Of a DNA stretch of 64,000 bases, positions 33,406 through 44,600 are shown one piece after another. The DNA is taken from positions 12,505,969-12,569,968 of the forward strand of contig NC_090288.1 of assembly GCF_037392515.1 (NCBI RefSeq). The letters run 5' to 3'. A model generated the notes under the pieces. It saw only the letters and a program-made list of their open reading frames with translations, made no database searches and had not been told where the DNA came from. The position numbers and the translations under genes are program-made. How positions within the stretch are numbered: the stretch's first letter is position 1; each line of letters starts with the position of its first letter. This DNA comes from Haliotis asinina (taxonomy: Eukaryota > Mollusca > Gastropoda > Lepetellida > Haliotidae).

Positions 33406-34386
33406 GGTTATTGTTAAATGAAATCACAAGGGTATATCACTGCTAAAACTAATAGATAGTTATACTCTCTCCCGGAGCGAAGGGAAAGAGCAATTAGGCA
33501 AACTACTCCCCTTAATTCTAAAGAGGCGATTGTTAACACACTACAAGCAGTGTTAATATATAAGAGCGTAAGTAAGCGTGAAGCATACAAATACTGCCAC
33601 ACGAGTTGTGCAATTAGGATGTAAATGTCTTCCAACAGTTTCTACCACAATGCAATCCGCTGAAAGTGCACCGCACACCACTGTCTACAAGCAGCCAAGC
33701 AAACGAAATGCACTTACCCCGGTCGCTTGTGCATTCAATCCGGTTCCTGGAATGTCACATCCAATCCGAATAGAATCCGAAGCACATAAATCCACAAATG
33801 AAAAATATGTCCGGCGGTTTACCGTCCTTTACACACAAAGTTCACACGTAACTTGTCCATGTTCAATGTCAACACACTCTCTCCGGAAGAATATGGCGGC
33901 ACTTCCTCCCGCACATGCGCAGTAAGAGGCACGAGGCAGCACAGTGCGCAGAAATAGCCATTTCCAATTTAATCGTAATTTTTCACTATAAGCCACCCCG
34001 AAAGCTATGTACCTCTAATAAATTGGTAGATAACTAGCCCCTGACAGAGAGAAAAGGTCGGTTAGCGCTGTTTCCCTATCGCTGCTCCCAGCCACTTGGT
34101 TGGGAGACCAATAGGTCTCCCCCCTCCCGTCCACGTGCCCCCCCACGTGGGTAGCTAGCTAAGCGATAAAATCTCCACTTAAAGGAAATTTCCCACAAAA
34201 TGTAACCTAATCCTCTCCGCCAACAGTCCGGAGATAATGAAAAACCACCTTTGGTCGCAATAAAAAGGCTAAACTTGCCGAATTACGCCAACAAGGCGTT
34301 AGACCATGTGACCTCCCAAGCGCGGGAAAACCGAGACTTGGGCGGCGATGGTCCGATGGGCGAAAAAAGTTATTTCTCGCCCAGTT
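33406..34386 (-). other. 5' leader of the retrotransposon
   Basis: About 1 kb between primer-binding site and gag. It contains a strong splice-donor match GG/GTAAGTG at 33718/33717 and a perfect 8-bp hairpin (GGGAGACC-AATA-GGTCTCCC, 34102-34121) that could serve RNA dimerisation or packaging. Near it is a CACGTG-C5-CACGTG type inverted pair (about 34131-34148). No coding frame on the sense strand. Confidence 0.55.
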
Positions 34387-34404
34387 TCGGTGTTCACAGC
34401 GCCA
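34387..34404 (-). other. Putative primer-binding site
   Basis: One base inside the 5' LTR the minus strand reads TGGCGCTGTGAACACCGA. It starts with TGG, complementary to a tRNA CCA end. The tRNA species cannot be assigned by eye. Confidence 0.55.
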
Positions 34405-34405
34405 C

Positions 34406-34634
34406 TGTAGTGATTTCCTACTTCACTATCGGTTTATGCACCTAGTAGAGTCGGTCGCAGACGCCACCGGGCGAATATGCCTACTAAACTGAGGGAAATG
34501 ATTCAACCTGCCAGATAGTCAACATACTCACGGTAATGGCTTCCACGAACTCTGGCTGGTGATCGGCAATCTCCGGCTCCTTCCGCCTTGGGTCATGACC
34601 TTGGGGCTTCCGGCGTACGGCTCCGATCACCACA
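34406..34634 (-). repeat. 5' LTR of the retrotransposon
   Basis: 229 bp, apparently identical to 23688-23916. Followed by CTGT, matching the CTGT on the other flank. No obvious TATA box; a minus-strand GTGAGT at 34531-34526 could be a second splice donor. Confidence 0.95.
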
Positions 34635-34638
34635 CTGT

Positions 34639-35890
34639 TAAGTGTAATTGTAACACATATGTCTGACATCGCGCACACGACATGCGCTGTCAGTTTAAGG
34701 TTGGACCGTCCGGATCAGCGCACTTAACGGATTAGTGAAGGGAAGATAAATTGAAAAAGATCGCCCATTCACAAAAGTATTTGTCTATATACCGTGTAGT
34801 GTCCAAGATCGCTTATTGATGACGTAAGGAACACAGAAACCGATGACGTAATCCCACGCAACTGATTACGCCACTAACTTTTGAGCACACGTTCGGGAGA
34901 GAATCGGCCACGTTGGATCAGAACGAGTACCTCATGCTGACAAGTGTGTCAATGAAGGTTATAAACTACGCTTCAGTGCAACACGACTTATTCGCCTCCT
35001 TGAAATTTCAAAGCAGCCTCATCTGGCAGATTATAATTACTTAGCCTTCTGACTTTGCCTAGTTAATTTGTTACCTGGCAATATCTGGCCTGTGAAATCG
35101 TGTCTTTCTCGCAAATCCATAAGTCAAACGGATTTTTTTTATTTCTTCCATCGGAATGTTTTGGTCTGTAAAGTTGGAATCTTTATGCACATCAGTTGCT
35201 ACTATATACTTTGGAAATATGGTTTCAGCAAAAGTTTTGGTACAGTTTATATAATTTTCTGTCAGAGAAGAAAGCTAGTTGCAAGAAATATAGATCATTA
35301 ACCTCTCTGTGATAGACATCAGCGATAAGACATATATGCTAGTGGTCGTTACGACTTGCAATGTACAGAATAACGGCTCTCCACAACTTGCCATGTTTTG
35401 GTGTCGCCACTGACGGACAAATTGAAATTTGTAACAAAAAATCAAAGTTATCCCTAAACAAACCCAAAACAATGAACAAAACGTAGATCCTTCATCTGAT
35501 AATAAGCACACTGCGTGCCTGTGAAAGTGAGACATTCTCATATGAATCCATGGTGCTACCAGGAAAAAGTACAAATGGCGGTGCAGAATCACAAATGAAT
35601 ACGATCTTTTCTAGCAAAGAAGTTGTCGATGATTAGGAGGCGAAAGTAGCAGCGACAACGAGGACTCATCAAATGAGACTGCCGACGAAGATATTGAAAA
35701 TGATATGGCAGAAATCTTTGAGTTGTTACCATCATTTGTATATTGTTTGAAAGATGTTGGTAGATATTCAGAATGGAAAAGGTTCAGTCACATTTTGGCC
35801 AACTAAACAATCCCAACAGAAACAGTGCTTTGCATTTCTTCATGGATGTTATTCAAATGGTTTTCATGCAAACAACAACGAATGTTCGGT
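34639..35890. other. Non-coding stretch
   Basis: Right flank of the retrotransposon. No gene, RNA or complete repeat recognised. Confidence 0.4.
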
Positions 35891-35894
35891 ACAG

Positions 35895-36175
35895 TTTGGT
35901 CTTACGCCATACTCGGCAATATTCCAGCCATATGGCGGCGGTCTGTAAATCATCGAGTCTGGACCAGACAATCCAGTGACCAACAACATGTGCATCGTTC
36001 TGCGCAATATTGGGAACCGATGACATGTGTCAACCAAGTCACCGAGCCTGACCTCCCGATCCCGTTAGTCGCCTCTTACGATAAGCATATTCGCCTTTTA
36101 TGGCAAGTGTGGATTGCTGAAGGGATATTCAAAACGGGGACCTTTACGGGTCGTATACATCGCTTGCAGTCTGAA
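35895..36175 (+). repeat. Long repeat-B copy
   Basis: The most complete copy in the window. It has 'actcggcaatattccagcca', 'tatggcggcggtctgtaaat', 'gagtctggaccagacaatcc', 'gtgaccaacaacatg', 'accgatgacatgtgtcaacc', 'cccgatcccgttagtcgcct', 'cttacgataagcat', 'tggcaagtgtggattgctga' and 'gggacctttacgggt', in that order. The frame 35825-36337 stays open through it (170 codons), but this follows from the repeat and does not show a gene. Confidence 0.75.
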
Positions 36176-36179
36176 CTGA

Positions 36180-36640
36180 TCCACACTGGTGCACTATTCT
36201 GTGAAATGAAAACAGTGGAACTCAAAGAGCAAGAGCAGTTCATTTGTTTGAAGCAGGCAGACTATATACAGAGGGTGAGGAAACTCCTCGAGCAGTCTAA
36301 GCAGGGAGCCTATGTACAGTATCCCTGGTCTAAGTAAACTTGTCAGTACTTTTCGTTACACTCTAACAAAACCTTACGGCAGGTCGCGTCAGGTAACCTT
36401 TGAGCTTGACCAATCAGAACACAGCTTACCAAACTGCGGAAGTGTACATTCGCACATACCTTTTTAACTTTTTACCTCGTAAAGGTTCGAAGCCGAACGA
36501 TTCCGAATGCTATTTAGCGTACGCTCGCTTCCGGGTGATGCACACGGCGTACGTACAGCCATGACAACGGCGAGTAAACAGTCGCTGAAAATAGTGTTTT
36601 GGCAATATTCAAGGATGTTATCTTGCGGAAATATTAGCTA
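36180..36640. other. Non-coding stretch
   Basis: Between repeat B and the LINE relic. No feature supported. Confidence 0.4.
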
Positions 36641-39530
36641 ATGGTAACCATGCCAACAAAAACCACAAAGCGGTCAAATAACTGTTATATGCGGACTTTT
36701 ATTTGGGAGAGATCTGTGTCAGTAGATGTGTGGAGAGATTTTATCCCTGAAAATAAAAGGTGTACCAGGCGTGGAAAATCACCCTTAAAACAAGCGAGAT
36801 TAGACTATTTCTTAATCTCAGAGTCTATATAATTCTGTTACTAAGGCTGACATATCTGCGGGTTATAGAACTGATCATTTTCTTGTTGGTATCACTAATT
36901 CCTTTAAGGATGGCGTAAGACATAATACATATTGGAAGTTTAATACATCTCACTTAAAAGATAAGATATATGTAGATTTAATAAAAGAAACTATATCAAG
37001 GGTTAAATCCCAGTATGCAAAGGAGAATGACGATTCTACTGGAATTGAAGAAATCCCGAACACAGGCCTTGAATTTGTTTTAAATGATCAACTCTTTTTC
37101 GAAGCATTGCTTCTAGAAATAAGAGTAAAAACTGTTTGCTATTCTAGCTTTAAGAAGAATAAGACTCTTGAGAGGGAAAATAACTTGATTCAACAGATTG
37201 AAGTTAATTGTGAAGACTTGGATGATAAAAGAAATGGACTAGAGGAGATAAGAAAACAAAAGAATGTCTGGTGTAGCGATTAGATCAAGAATCAGATGGA
37301 CTATGGAGGGTGAAAACATTAGCAGTCTGTTTTGTAGTTAAAAAAACAATTTTTTTGTCAGTAAACCAATGACTCAACTTAGTGATGGCAATTTACTAAC
37401 TGATTCTAACGATATTATTTTGGAAGCAACACGCTTCTATGAGAATTTGTATAGTAGTAAAGAACATATCGTTGAAGATGTTGATCTAAATTCTGTTGTA
37501 CCATCTTTGAATGATAGTGATATTGAAGAGATGGAGAGTATACTCACTCTAGATGAACTAGCAAAAGCACTGAAGAAAATGCCAAACAATAAGAGTCCTG
37601 GTTCAGATGGGTTCCCTACCGAAGTTTATAAGTTTTTTTAAAGATATTTGACACTTTTTGCTACGTTCAATTAATTATGGGTTCACATCAGAACTTTCCG
37701 TCACACAAAAGCAAGGAGTTATTGTATGCATTCCAAAGGAGGATAAACCTAAACGTTTCCTGAATAACTTGAGGCCAATATCACTTTTGAATGTTTCCTA
37801 TAAATTGGCCTCACGTATAGCAAACAGGATAAAATCAAAGTTGCCCATTATCATTAATGAAGATCAGACTGGTTTCATGGCAGGTCGGTATATTGGCGAT
37901 AACATTCGTTTGATTTATGATGTCATCTCATGTACAGAAAGGAAATGTATTCCCGATATGATGCTACTCATCGCCTTTGAGAAGGTGTTGGACTCTACAA
38001 CCTGGTCATTTATAGACAAGTGTCTAACTTTCAGGGGTTTGGGGGAAAACATTAGAAAATATATTTCTGTCTTTTACACATACTTAAAGAGTTGTATGTC
38101 TATAAATGGTCAAATGTCATCATGGTTTAATGGTCAACGCGGCTGCCGGCAAGGAGACCCCTCGTCACCTTACTTATTTCTTTTGTGTGCAGAGGTGTTA
38201 GCCAATATGATACGTTTCAACAAAGACATAGAAGGTATCCAGATAGATAATCTTGAGTATTTGTTAAGTCAGTTCGCTGACCACACTAGCCTGTTAACTG
38301 GTGGCTAGTCAGTCTTCATTAGAATCATACATTAAGACTTTGGAATTTTTCGCAGACATGTCTGGTCTCAGAATAAATTACAGTAAGACGCAAGTGGTCT
38401 GGATAGGATCGGAGAAAGGTAAGTTGAAATTTATGTGTAAACTCCCTATTACTTGGAACCCGGAGAATTTTATGTACTAACTTGGAGAACATGACTGAGC
38501 TGAATTTTAAAGACACGCTATTTGAACTAAAACATCATCAATAGATGGATGAAAAGGATTGTTACACCAGTTGGAAGGGTTGCAATTATCAAGTCACTAC
38601 TAGTATTATTGCCTGACCCCTCTTCGGACTTTCTTGTGCCACTTAATAACATACTGTTTAAATTTTCATGGGGTGGTAAAAGAGATAAAGTAAATCGACG
38701 CGAGGTGTGTCAGCCAGTAAAACATGGTGGATTAGAAATGGTTAATATAATTTACGTGTGAAATCCCTGAAAACCGTTTGGTCGCGGAAGCTTGTGACAG
38801 CAGATAATCCAAAGTGGAAGCTCTTATTCAAGTCTTCATATCCTCATATGTGTAATTTAGATGAATTTGGTACTGCCTATTTTGAGAATATCTTGCCCAC
38901 AGTCAACAATGTATTCTGGAAAAATTGCGTTCATCATTCATTGCCTTTGATAAGAAAATTAAGCCTGAACGGTTTAGTAGTTTCCTGACTGAGCCTATTT
39001 TTCCATAATACCAACGTTAAAGTTCAGAAGATGCCACCTTTTTCTGAAACATTGGTACCAGAAGGGTATAACACAGATCATAGATTTAATGGATGAAAAT
39101 AAATATTTTTTTACTTATGAGGAATTTAGAGAAATATACCCTATGCGTTCATCGTTTTTGGAATTTCATGGGGTAATAAACAGCATTAAACATTATCTTG
39201 CAGCCCTTAAGTTAACCAAAAGTACACCAGACTGTGTTGAAGAACATCTTAGTACCATACACAAGTGTGCAGTGTGCGTTCAGGTTCTAAACATGTTTAC
39301 CTTTGTAGCATCAGAAATAAAAAAAAATGGTCAAGAAAAATGGGAACTGAAATTTGGTAAGCTTCCATGGAATGATATCTGCAGTAAGGTATTAAGTACA
39401 ACCCTGGAAGTGAAACTGCTCTGGTTTCAGTATAGACTGGTGCACAATATAACAACTGACGCCATTTTTAGTATCCACATTGGTGTCTCATGGGGTATCA
39501 AATTTCAGCCTTTCACTGTAACGTCTTAGA
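36640..39530 (+). pseudogene. APE-type LINE (L1/Tx1-like) relic, 5' truncated
   Basis: Translations in several frames give, in order: the end of an APE endonuclease (RRGKSPLKQARLDYFLISES, about 36770-36832); the linker with TDHFLVGI; an RT with MPNNKSPGSDGFPTEVYK (37580-37640), RPISLLNVSYKLASR, DQTGFMAGRYIGDNIR and RGCRQGDPSSPYLFLLCAEVL (37658-38308); then the C-terminal parts (GRVAIIKSLLVLP-like, FSWGGKRDKVNRR, 38549-38760; KLLWFQYRLVHNI, to 39529). RT catalytic residues are lost: the first Asp position reads LLIAFEKVLDS and the FADD box reads FADHTS. With many frameshifts and stops it is inactive. Confidence 0.85.
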
Positions 39531-39599
39531 GACAATGTTTCGGACCCCAGACACCCAACTAATTTTCACCTGAAATCACTTTCACCTGTTGCCTACCTT

Positions 39600-39736
39600 A
39601 TCTGTTTACTAGATCCCCCTGCAACTGTTGCCACCGATACATCGGAGACACTCTCGGAGTCCATAACACCAGACTCAAAGAACGCATGTCCTCTATAAAC
39701 AAACTTGACTTGAAATCTGTCAACACATACGAATAG
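39600..39736 (+). pseudogene. Possible GIY-YIG-like fragment
   Basis: One frame reads CNCCHRYIGDTLGVHNTRLKE, reminiscent of the C-terminal YVGQT-type GIY-YIG endonuclease of Penelope-like retroelements. Too short and too diverged to be sure. Confidence 0.2.
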
Positions 39737-39781
39737 ATGTCAATAAGTTATGAGCCTTGCATAGAAAAACACAAAATATTG

Positions 39782-40129
39782 GTATGAACCACATTTATTT
39801 TTCAACATAGTCCACTTGTGAGTCAAGAAACTTGTTACATCTTTTCTGCCAGGCGCTGATGCCATCTCTGTAGAAGGCGCCATTTTGGTCCTCAAACCAA
39901 GCCTCAGTAGCAGCAATAAGCTCATTAGCATCCTGAAATCTACGACCACGCAAGTGTATGAACCACATTTATTTTTCAACATAGTCCCCTTGTGAGTCAA
40001 GAAACTTGTTACATCTTTTCTGCCAGGCGCTGATGCCATCTCTGTAGAAGGCGCCATTTTGGTCCTCAAACCAAGCCTCAGTAGCAGCATTAAGCTCATT
40101 AGCATCCTGAAATCTACGACCACGCAAGT
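39782..40129 (-). repeat. 174-bp tandem duplication of a mariner tail
   Basis: 39782-39955 and 39956-40129 are copies with about two substitutions. Both encode the last part of the mariner transposase and its 3' end on the minus strand (AFYRDGISAWQKRCNKFLDS type). It duplicates only the 3' part of the element at 39956-40701. Confidence 0.85.
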
Positions 40130-40701
40130 GTTTCTTGAGATTTGGGAACAGATGGTAATCACTTGGTGCCAGGTCTGGAGAGTAGCGGGTTTGCGGCAAG
40201 ATTTCGTACCCGCATTCCTGGACAGCACCGGCTGCAACGCGAGAGGTGTGTACTGGAGCTGTCTTGATGTAGAAGAATACCACGTCTGATCTTGCACCGG
40301 CGCTTCTCCTTGATTGACTGTCGCACTTGCCTCGACAAGTTAGCGCTCTCAGGATCATAGTGGTGGATCCAGATTTCATCACAGGTTACTAGCCTAAAGT
40401 GAAAATCTTCTGGAATCTTGTTGTATCTGGTTAGCATGGAGTAGCTTATGGTGACCCTTGTTTGCTTCATTTCATCTGTAAGCATTCCCGGCCCCCATCT
40501 TGCGCACACCTTAGACATGACGAGATGTTCATGAAGAATTGTCTCGATGGATCCGTGTGAAATGCCTGTGGTCTCCTCTAGCTCATGGAGTGGATTTTCC
40601 CCACAAACTGCTGAAAGCCTTTCTATAATGTTCTTCGCCGAGTTTCCTTCAAGAACTAAAAACTTAATTACTGCTCTATACTCAATTTTATTCATTTTCA
40701 C
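39956..40701 (-). pseudogene. mariner-family transposase relic (DD34D type)
   Basis: Starts at ATG 40701 (MKMNKIEYRAVIKFLVLEG). It has an internal deletion, then HLVMSKVCARW.P-like, RYNKIPEDFHFRLVTCDEIWIHHYDPES (first catalytic Asp block, DEIW) and, after a frameshift near 40260, KTAPVHTS (the Asp of the usual DNAP motif is lost) and SPDLAPSDYHLF, the mariner DD34D signature. Shares ancestry with the transposase half of vertebrate SETMAR. Inactive. Confidence 0.82.
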
Positions 40702-41229
40702 TGCCGTGAGGAGGGTCTCTTTCTGTCAATGTGAGCTGTTCAATAACTTCTGAGAGTAGGATACCAAAACTTATATATCACATCAGCTACACCCCAAGGT
40801 TCAATGTCATTTCATAGGCTGTGACACCTGGGTATGAAAAATGCTCAAAAATGCTTCTCGTACGCAAGAACCAAGATCATCATTTTTCATGTGGGGAGCC
40901 ACCTAAGTCCTCTTCGCATTCAACAGCGTCTGGCGACAATGAAGCTTCAAGATCCAATAGATACACCAGTGCCATGAACCGTGACCAGGGGAGCCACCTG
41001 CCCATCACCGGGGGCTTATTGCTTATTCAGTGTCGCATTGGTAATAAAAGTGAAATTCCTTTTTTTGTCATTTACCCTATGTTCCCAGTTTTTCTCAAGC
41101 ACATATTTGGCCTGCCATTGCATGTGTTTGTGATGGATGTCACTTGTTGGGCAGAATAATATTCAGTAATTCAGAGTAAATATAGACATTTGTATAATGT
41201 ACTTGGTTAAATCAATTAAATAGTCGCTT

Positions 41230-41350
41230 GTCATACCGGGTTCAGGACCCGGTTCGATTCCCTTAAATGGTTACAATTATGTGTGAACCCTTTCCCTGTT
41301 TTCCCGGTTGTGATATTGTTGGAACCACGCTCCAACGGCGTAAAACAGTA
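41230..41350 (+). repeat. Partial tRNA-derived SINE
   Basis: Plus-strand head with B-box-like 'acccggttcgattccc' and SINE body to 'gttggaaccacgctcc', 'ggcgtaaaac'. Just upstream of the first chitin-binding gene. Confidence 0.5.
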
Positions 41351-41642
41351 CTCTGAACAGAAATGATTTTGAAGGTCAATATCATACCCATGTGTCTTTG
41401 GGGAAAATAATCTTGAGCTATCTCATTTACAAATGTATGTCACATATCTCCAACAGTTATTTATCAGATAATCTGTATGTCGCAAAGGGAATACAAAATC
41501 ACATAAACTTTTCATCGCCCGCAGAAGTAAACAAGTCGTAAAACAAAAGCACCACGTACTCTCACACTATTTTTATGTTTGCTGCGGTTGTCGTCTGCCC
41601 ACGACGTCTTCTGCCCTTGAAGCTGCATTGTGTGGATCCATT

Positions 41643-44600
41643 ATGTATCGACACATGATGCGTGTTTCCGTTTTCGTGTCGTTGTCGACGATGTCGCTAC
41701 TAAGCGGAGTCACAGCCACTTCTCTCGGCACAACCAGGAAGTGCATGTCTGGGAGAAAAGACACAGCAGACGACACTAACTGTCATTACTACTGGAACTG
41801 CTTCAACGACGTTGCGTACAAGAAAGCGTGTCCACCCTACCTTTGTTTCAACGATGTTACGGGGACCTGTGATGACGCTGCCAACGTCACATGCAGCTGC
41901 GTATGTCCATTTGAGAAATCAGACAAGGCTCCAGATGTTCCAGGTACGATTCTAGATTCAATAATATTTGCAGGAAATGGATGTGTGTGAGTTGGAAATT
42001 GTATTAGCTGCATTTTTAATCGTGAGTGTTGTTCTTTCTTACGTGGTGAGGACAGGATATCATAGTTGGTGAGTCACTAAGCAGGGGATGTGGAATATTG
42101 CAGGGGTTTTGCGGTGGGGATCCCAGAAAATCTGCAAGATGGAGACATATTGATGGGCAAAAGAACCTATACACTACTGTTTTATGGTGACTATAACTGA
42201 AACAAACGAAAATTGATTGATTGATTTATTTATTTATTTATTTATTTATTTATGTTTGTTTTGTTTTATGGTCGTTTTTTATTTATTTTTTGTTATTTTG
42301 AAATGTTTCTTATTGCAGCCTTGTAATTTTCTATTTTTGTGACATTGGTATCTATTCCAGTTTTTAAAATGTATTTTTTTTGCCCACAGTTCTTTGAAGC
42401 ACAGTGTCATGAAGATAACGAAAGAATATACAATATAGGGAACGGTTTTCTCGTCAAATGAAGCTGATATGCTTACTAAATGATACGTTCTCTCGACGAG
42501 AACCTGATGATGACAAATATATCTTAAAAGGTTATATTAAGCCATGCAAACAGAACTGAATGAAAGCAAAGCAGCACTTGTTTTTGTATATTTTCGGCAA
42601 ATGTGTTTAAACGAGGGTAGGTGCAAATTACCCAGGTCAGTGGGTTATTTCAAATGAAGTGAAACCCCTGAAGATGTTCAATATATGAAACGCGTTATAT
42701 TTTCTAGCTTCATGTTAGACTTGCGGTTTCTGTCCAGCCTTCTTATACAGTATGGTTCAAAATTATTGAGAATAGCTAAAGCATTTCATATTATTAAACG
42801 AGAACAAATCAGATAAAATTGAATGTATTGTGAAAGTGAACTGACCTTTTCATGTTGTGTAGGTAACATTATAATATTTTATCAAGGCTCCTTGAGCTTC
42901 ACGGCACAGTCTAAGACGGGTAGGCATACTTCCTATCAGAGAGGTTAGTGTCTCGTGAGTTATGCTGTCCCAGTATCGGACCACTTCTCTCTTCATTTCT
43001 TCAATTTTTGTCAACCCCTTTTGATTCACACATTCCTTCGTCATCCCCCAAATGTTCTCAATGGGATTTAAGTCAGGGCTATATGCAGGAAATGGTAATG
43101 CAGTCACATTTTTCTCCTGAAACCACTGCTTGGCATGTTTTAGGATCATTATCTTGCTGCAAAATCTAGTCATTTCCATAAAACACATGTGCACTTGGAA
43201 GGAGAAAATTATCTAATATGTTAGTGTAGCGTTGACTTGTCAGATTTTCCTCAAACACACACAGCGGGGTCGTTCCTAATAAGGATATCCCTCCCCATAC
43301 ATGAAACTTTGGGCTGTATTTAGGTCGTCGATACAACGGTATCGATACAATTGTCCATATTTTCACATTATTGGGATATACCCATATTGAGCTTTCATCA
43401 GTAAAAATCACATTTTCCCAGTCAAAGTTTTCATGTGCCAAACACCACTCAACACGCCTGTCTTTATGTTCTTGTTTCATGAGAGGAGAAGGAATTCCAG
43501 TCTTTTTCTCCCATCCAAGATCAATCAAATTTCTTCTAACTGTAGATTTTGAAACAACTGTTGATCCCCTTTCTATCATTTCATACCTGATGTTGGAGAT
43601 GCTTGCCCTTTGCTTTTTAGACGCTAAAATTCCCAGCCGGACGTGATCTGAGAAGTCCAATTTTCTGGGTCTCCCTGCTCCTTTCTGGTGCCCAAAATCC
43701 TTTCCCTCTTTAAAATTCTTCCTAATCCTATACACAGTAGAAAGAGTTCCTGTTCTCTCTGCCAATGTATTTACATCATCAATTCCTTGATTACACAACT
43801 CAAAAATCAACCTTCTTTTATCTTCAGCAGACATTGTTGACAGTGCTGAGGAAAATGACGTCTGCTACAAATTCAGGGGAGGTAGCTCTAATTGTACTAT
43901 ACTCAGTAGGCCAAGATGAGTTACCTCCCTTATACCATTACTTAGTTTTAAGTATCAGTGAATCAGTTGAGGTGTTAGGATAGCTCAAAGTAAGAAGAAA
44001 AATTCTCAATAATTATGAACCAGACTATACAAGATACAAAATATCAAGCAATAACTCTCGTGTGTTATTTTGGCACTACGATCAAGCAGAAAAACTACGT
44101 TTTACGATGGTGCAATTCTGTTGTAATGACTTTAAGTGGTCAGGCTCGCTAAATGGGTTTATACACGTAATTCCACTTTCGTAGAACGGTGCTCATGCTA
44201 TTGATCACTGAATTGTCTGGTCCAGAGTCTATTATTTACAGACCACCGCGGTATAGCTGGATTATGAGTGTGAAAAAACAAGCAAACAGATCTCTTTTAT
44301 TAATTTATGCACTTCAGTTCCGATCACTGATTAAAAAATGACATTGTGACATCTTGCAGGGTTCGCCATGGCAGCCGTCGAGCAACTGTGTTCTGGTGGT
44401 GCAAACATCATTCCACATCCGAGTGAGTGCCAAAAGTACTACAACTGCTCAGTGGCCTCAACGACCCCTGACGTTTACTTGACAAAATTCGAAGCCGAGT
44501 GCATGTACCCTCAAGCCTTTTCCACCGTCAACTTGCGTTGCCAGGACTTCCGAACGGTGGACTGTGGGCAGAGAGCTGTCAAGCTTGACTACTGTGAGTA

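Larger units (their letters stand above)
23688..34634 (-). mobile_element. Ty3/Gypsy-type LTR retrotransposon with PHD-integrase and TatD-nuclease ORF3
   Basis: Length 10,947 bp, on the minus strand. Identical-looking 229-bp LTRs (23688-23916 and 34406-34634) begin TG and end CA. CTGT flanks both ends (23684-23687 and 34635-34638) as target duplication. Order on the minus strand: 5' LTR, primer-binding site, about 1 kb leader, gag (33405-31279), pol in the -1 frame with protease, RT, RNase H and integrase (about 31300-26939), an extra ORF with a TatD DNase domain (26744-24495), polypurine tract, 3' LTR. RNase H before integrase puts it in the Ty3/Gypsy (Metaviridae) group. One TGA inside pol is the only clear lesion. 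No env is present. Confidence 0.95.

Noticed and set aside
24158..33421. Many plus-strand open frames of 60-180 codons across the retrotransposon
   Set aside because: They are GC-rich antisense shadows of gag, pol and ORF3; none has a recognisable domain.
35825..36337. 170-codon protein gene
   Set aside because: The frame lies mostly inside a dispersed repeat-B copy and has no known domain.
39600..39736. GIY-YIG endonuclease (Penelope-like) fragment
   Set aside because: Only about 20 suggestive residues; kept as a low-confidence feature, not as evidence of a Penelope element.
42490..42720. Hammerhead-ribozyme-like CTGATGA near 42502 and GAAAC-like motifs near 42690
   Set aside because: The conserved core pieces do not fall at the right spacing and flanking stems do not pair by eye.
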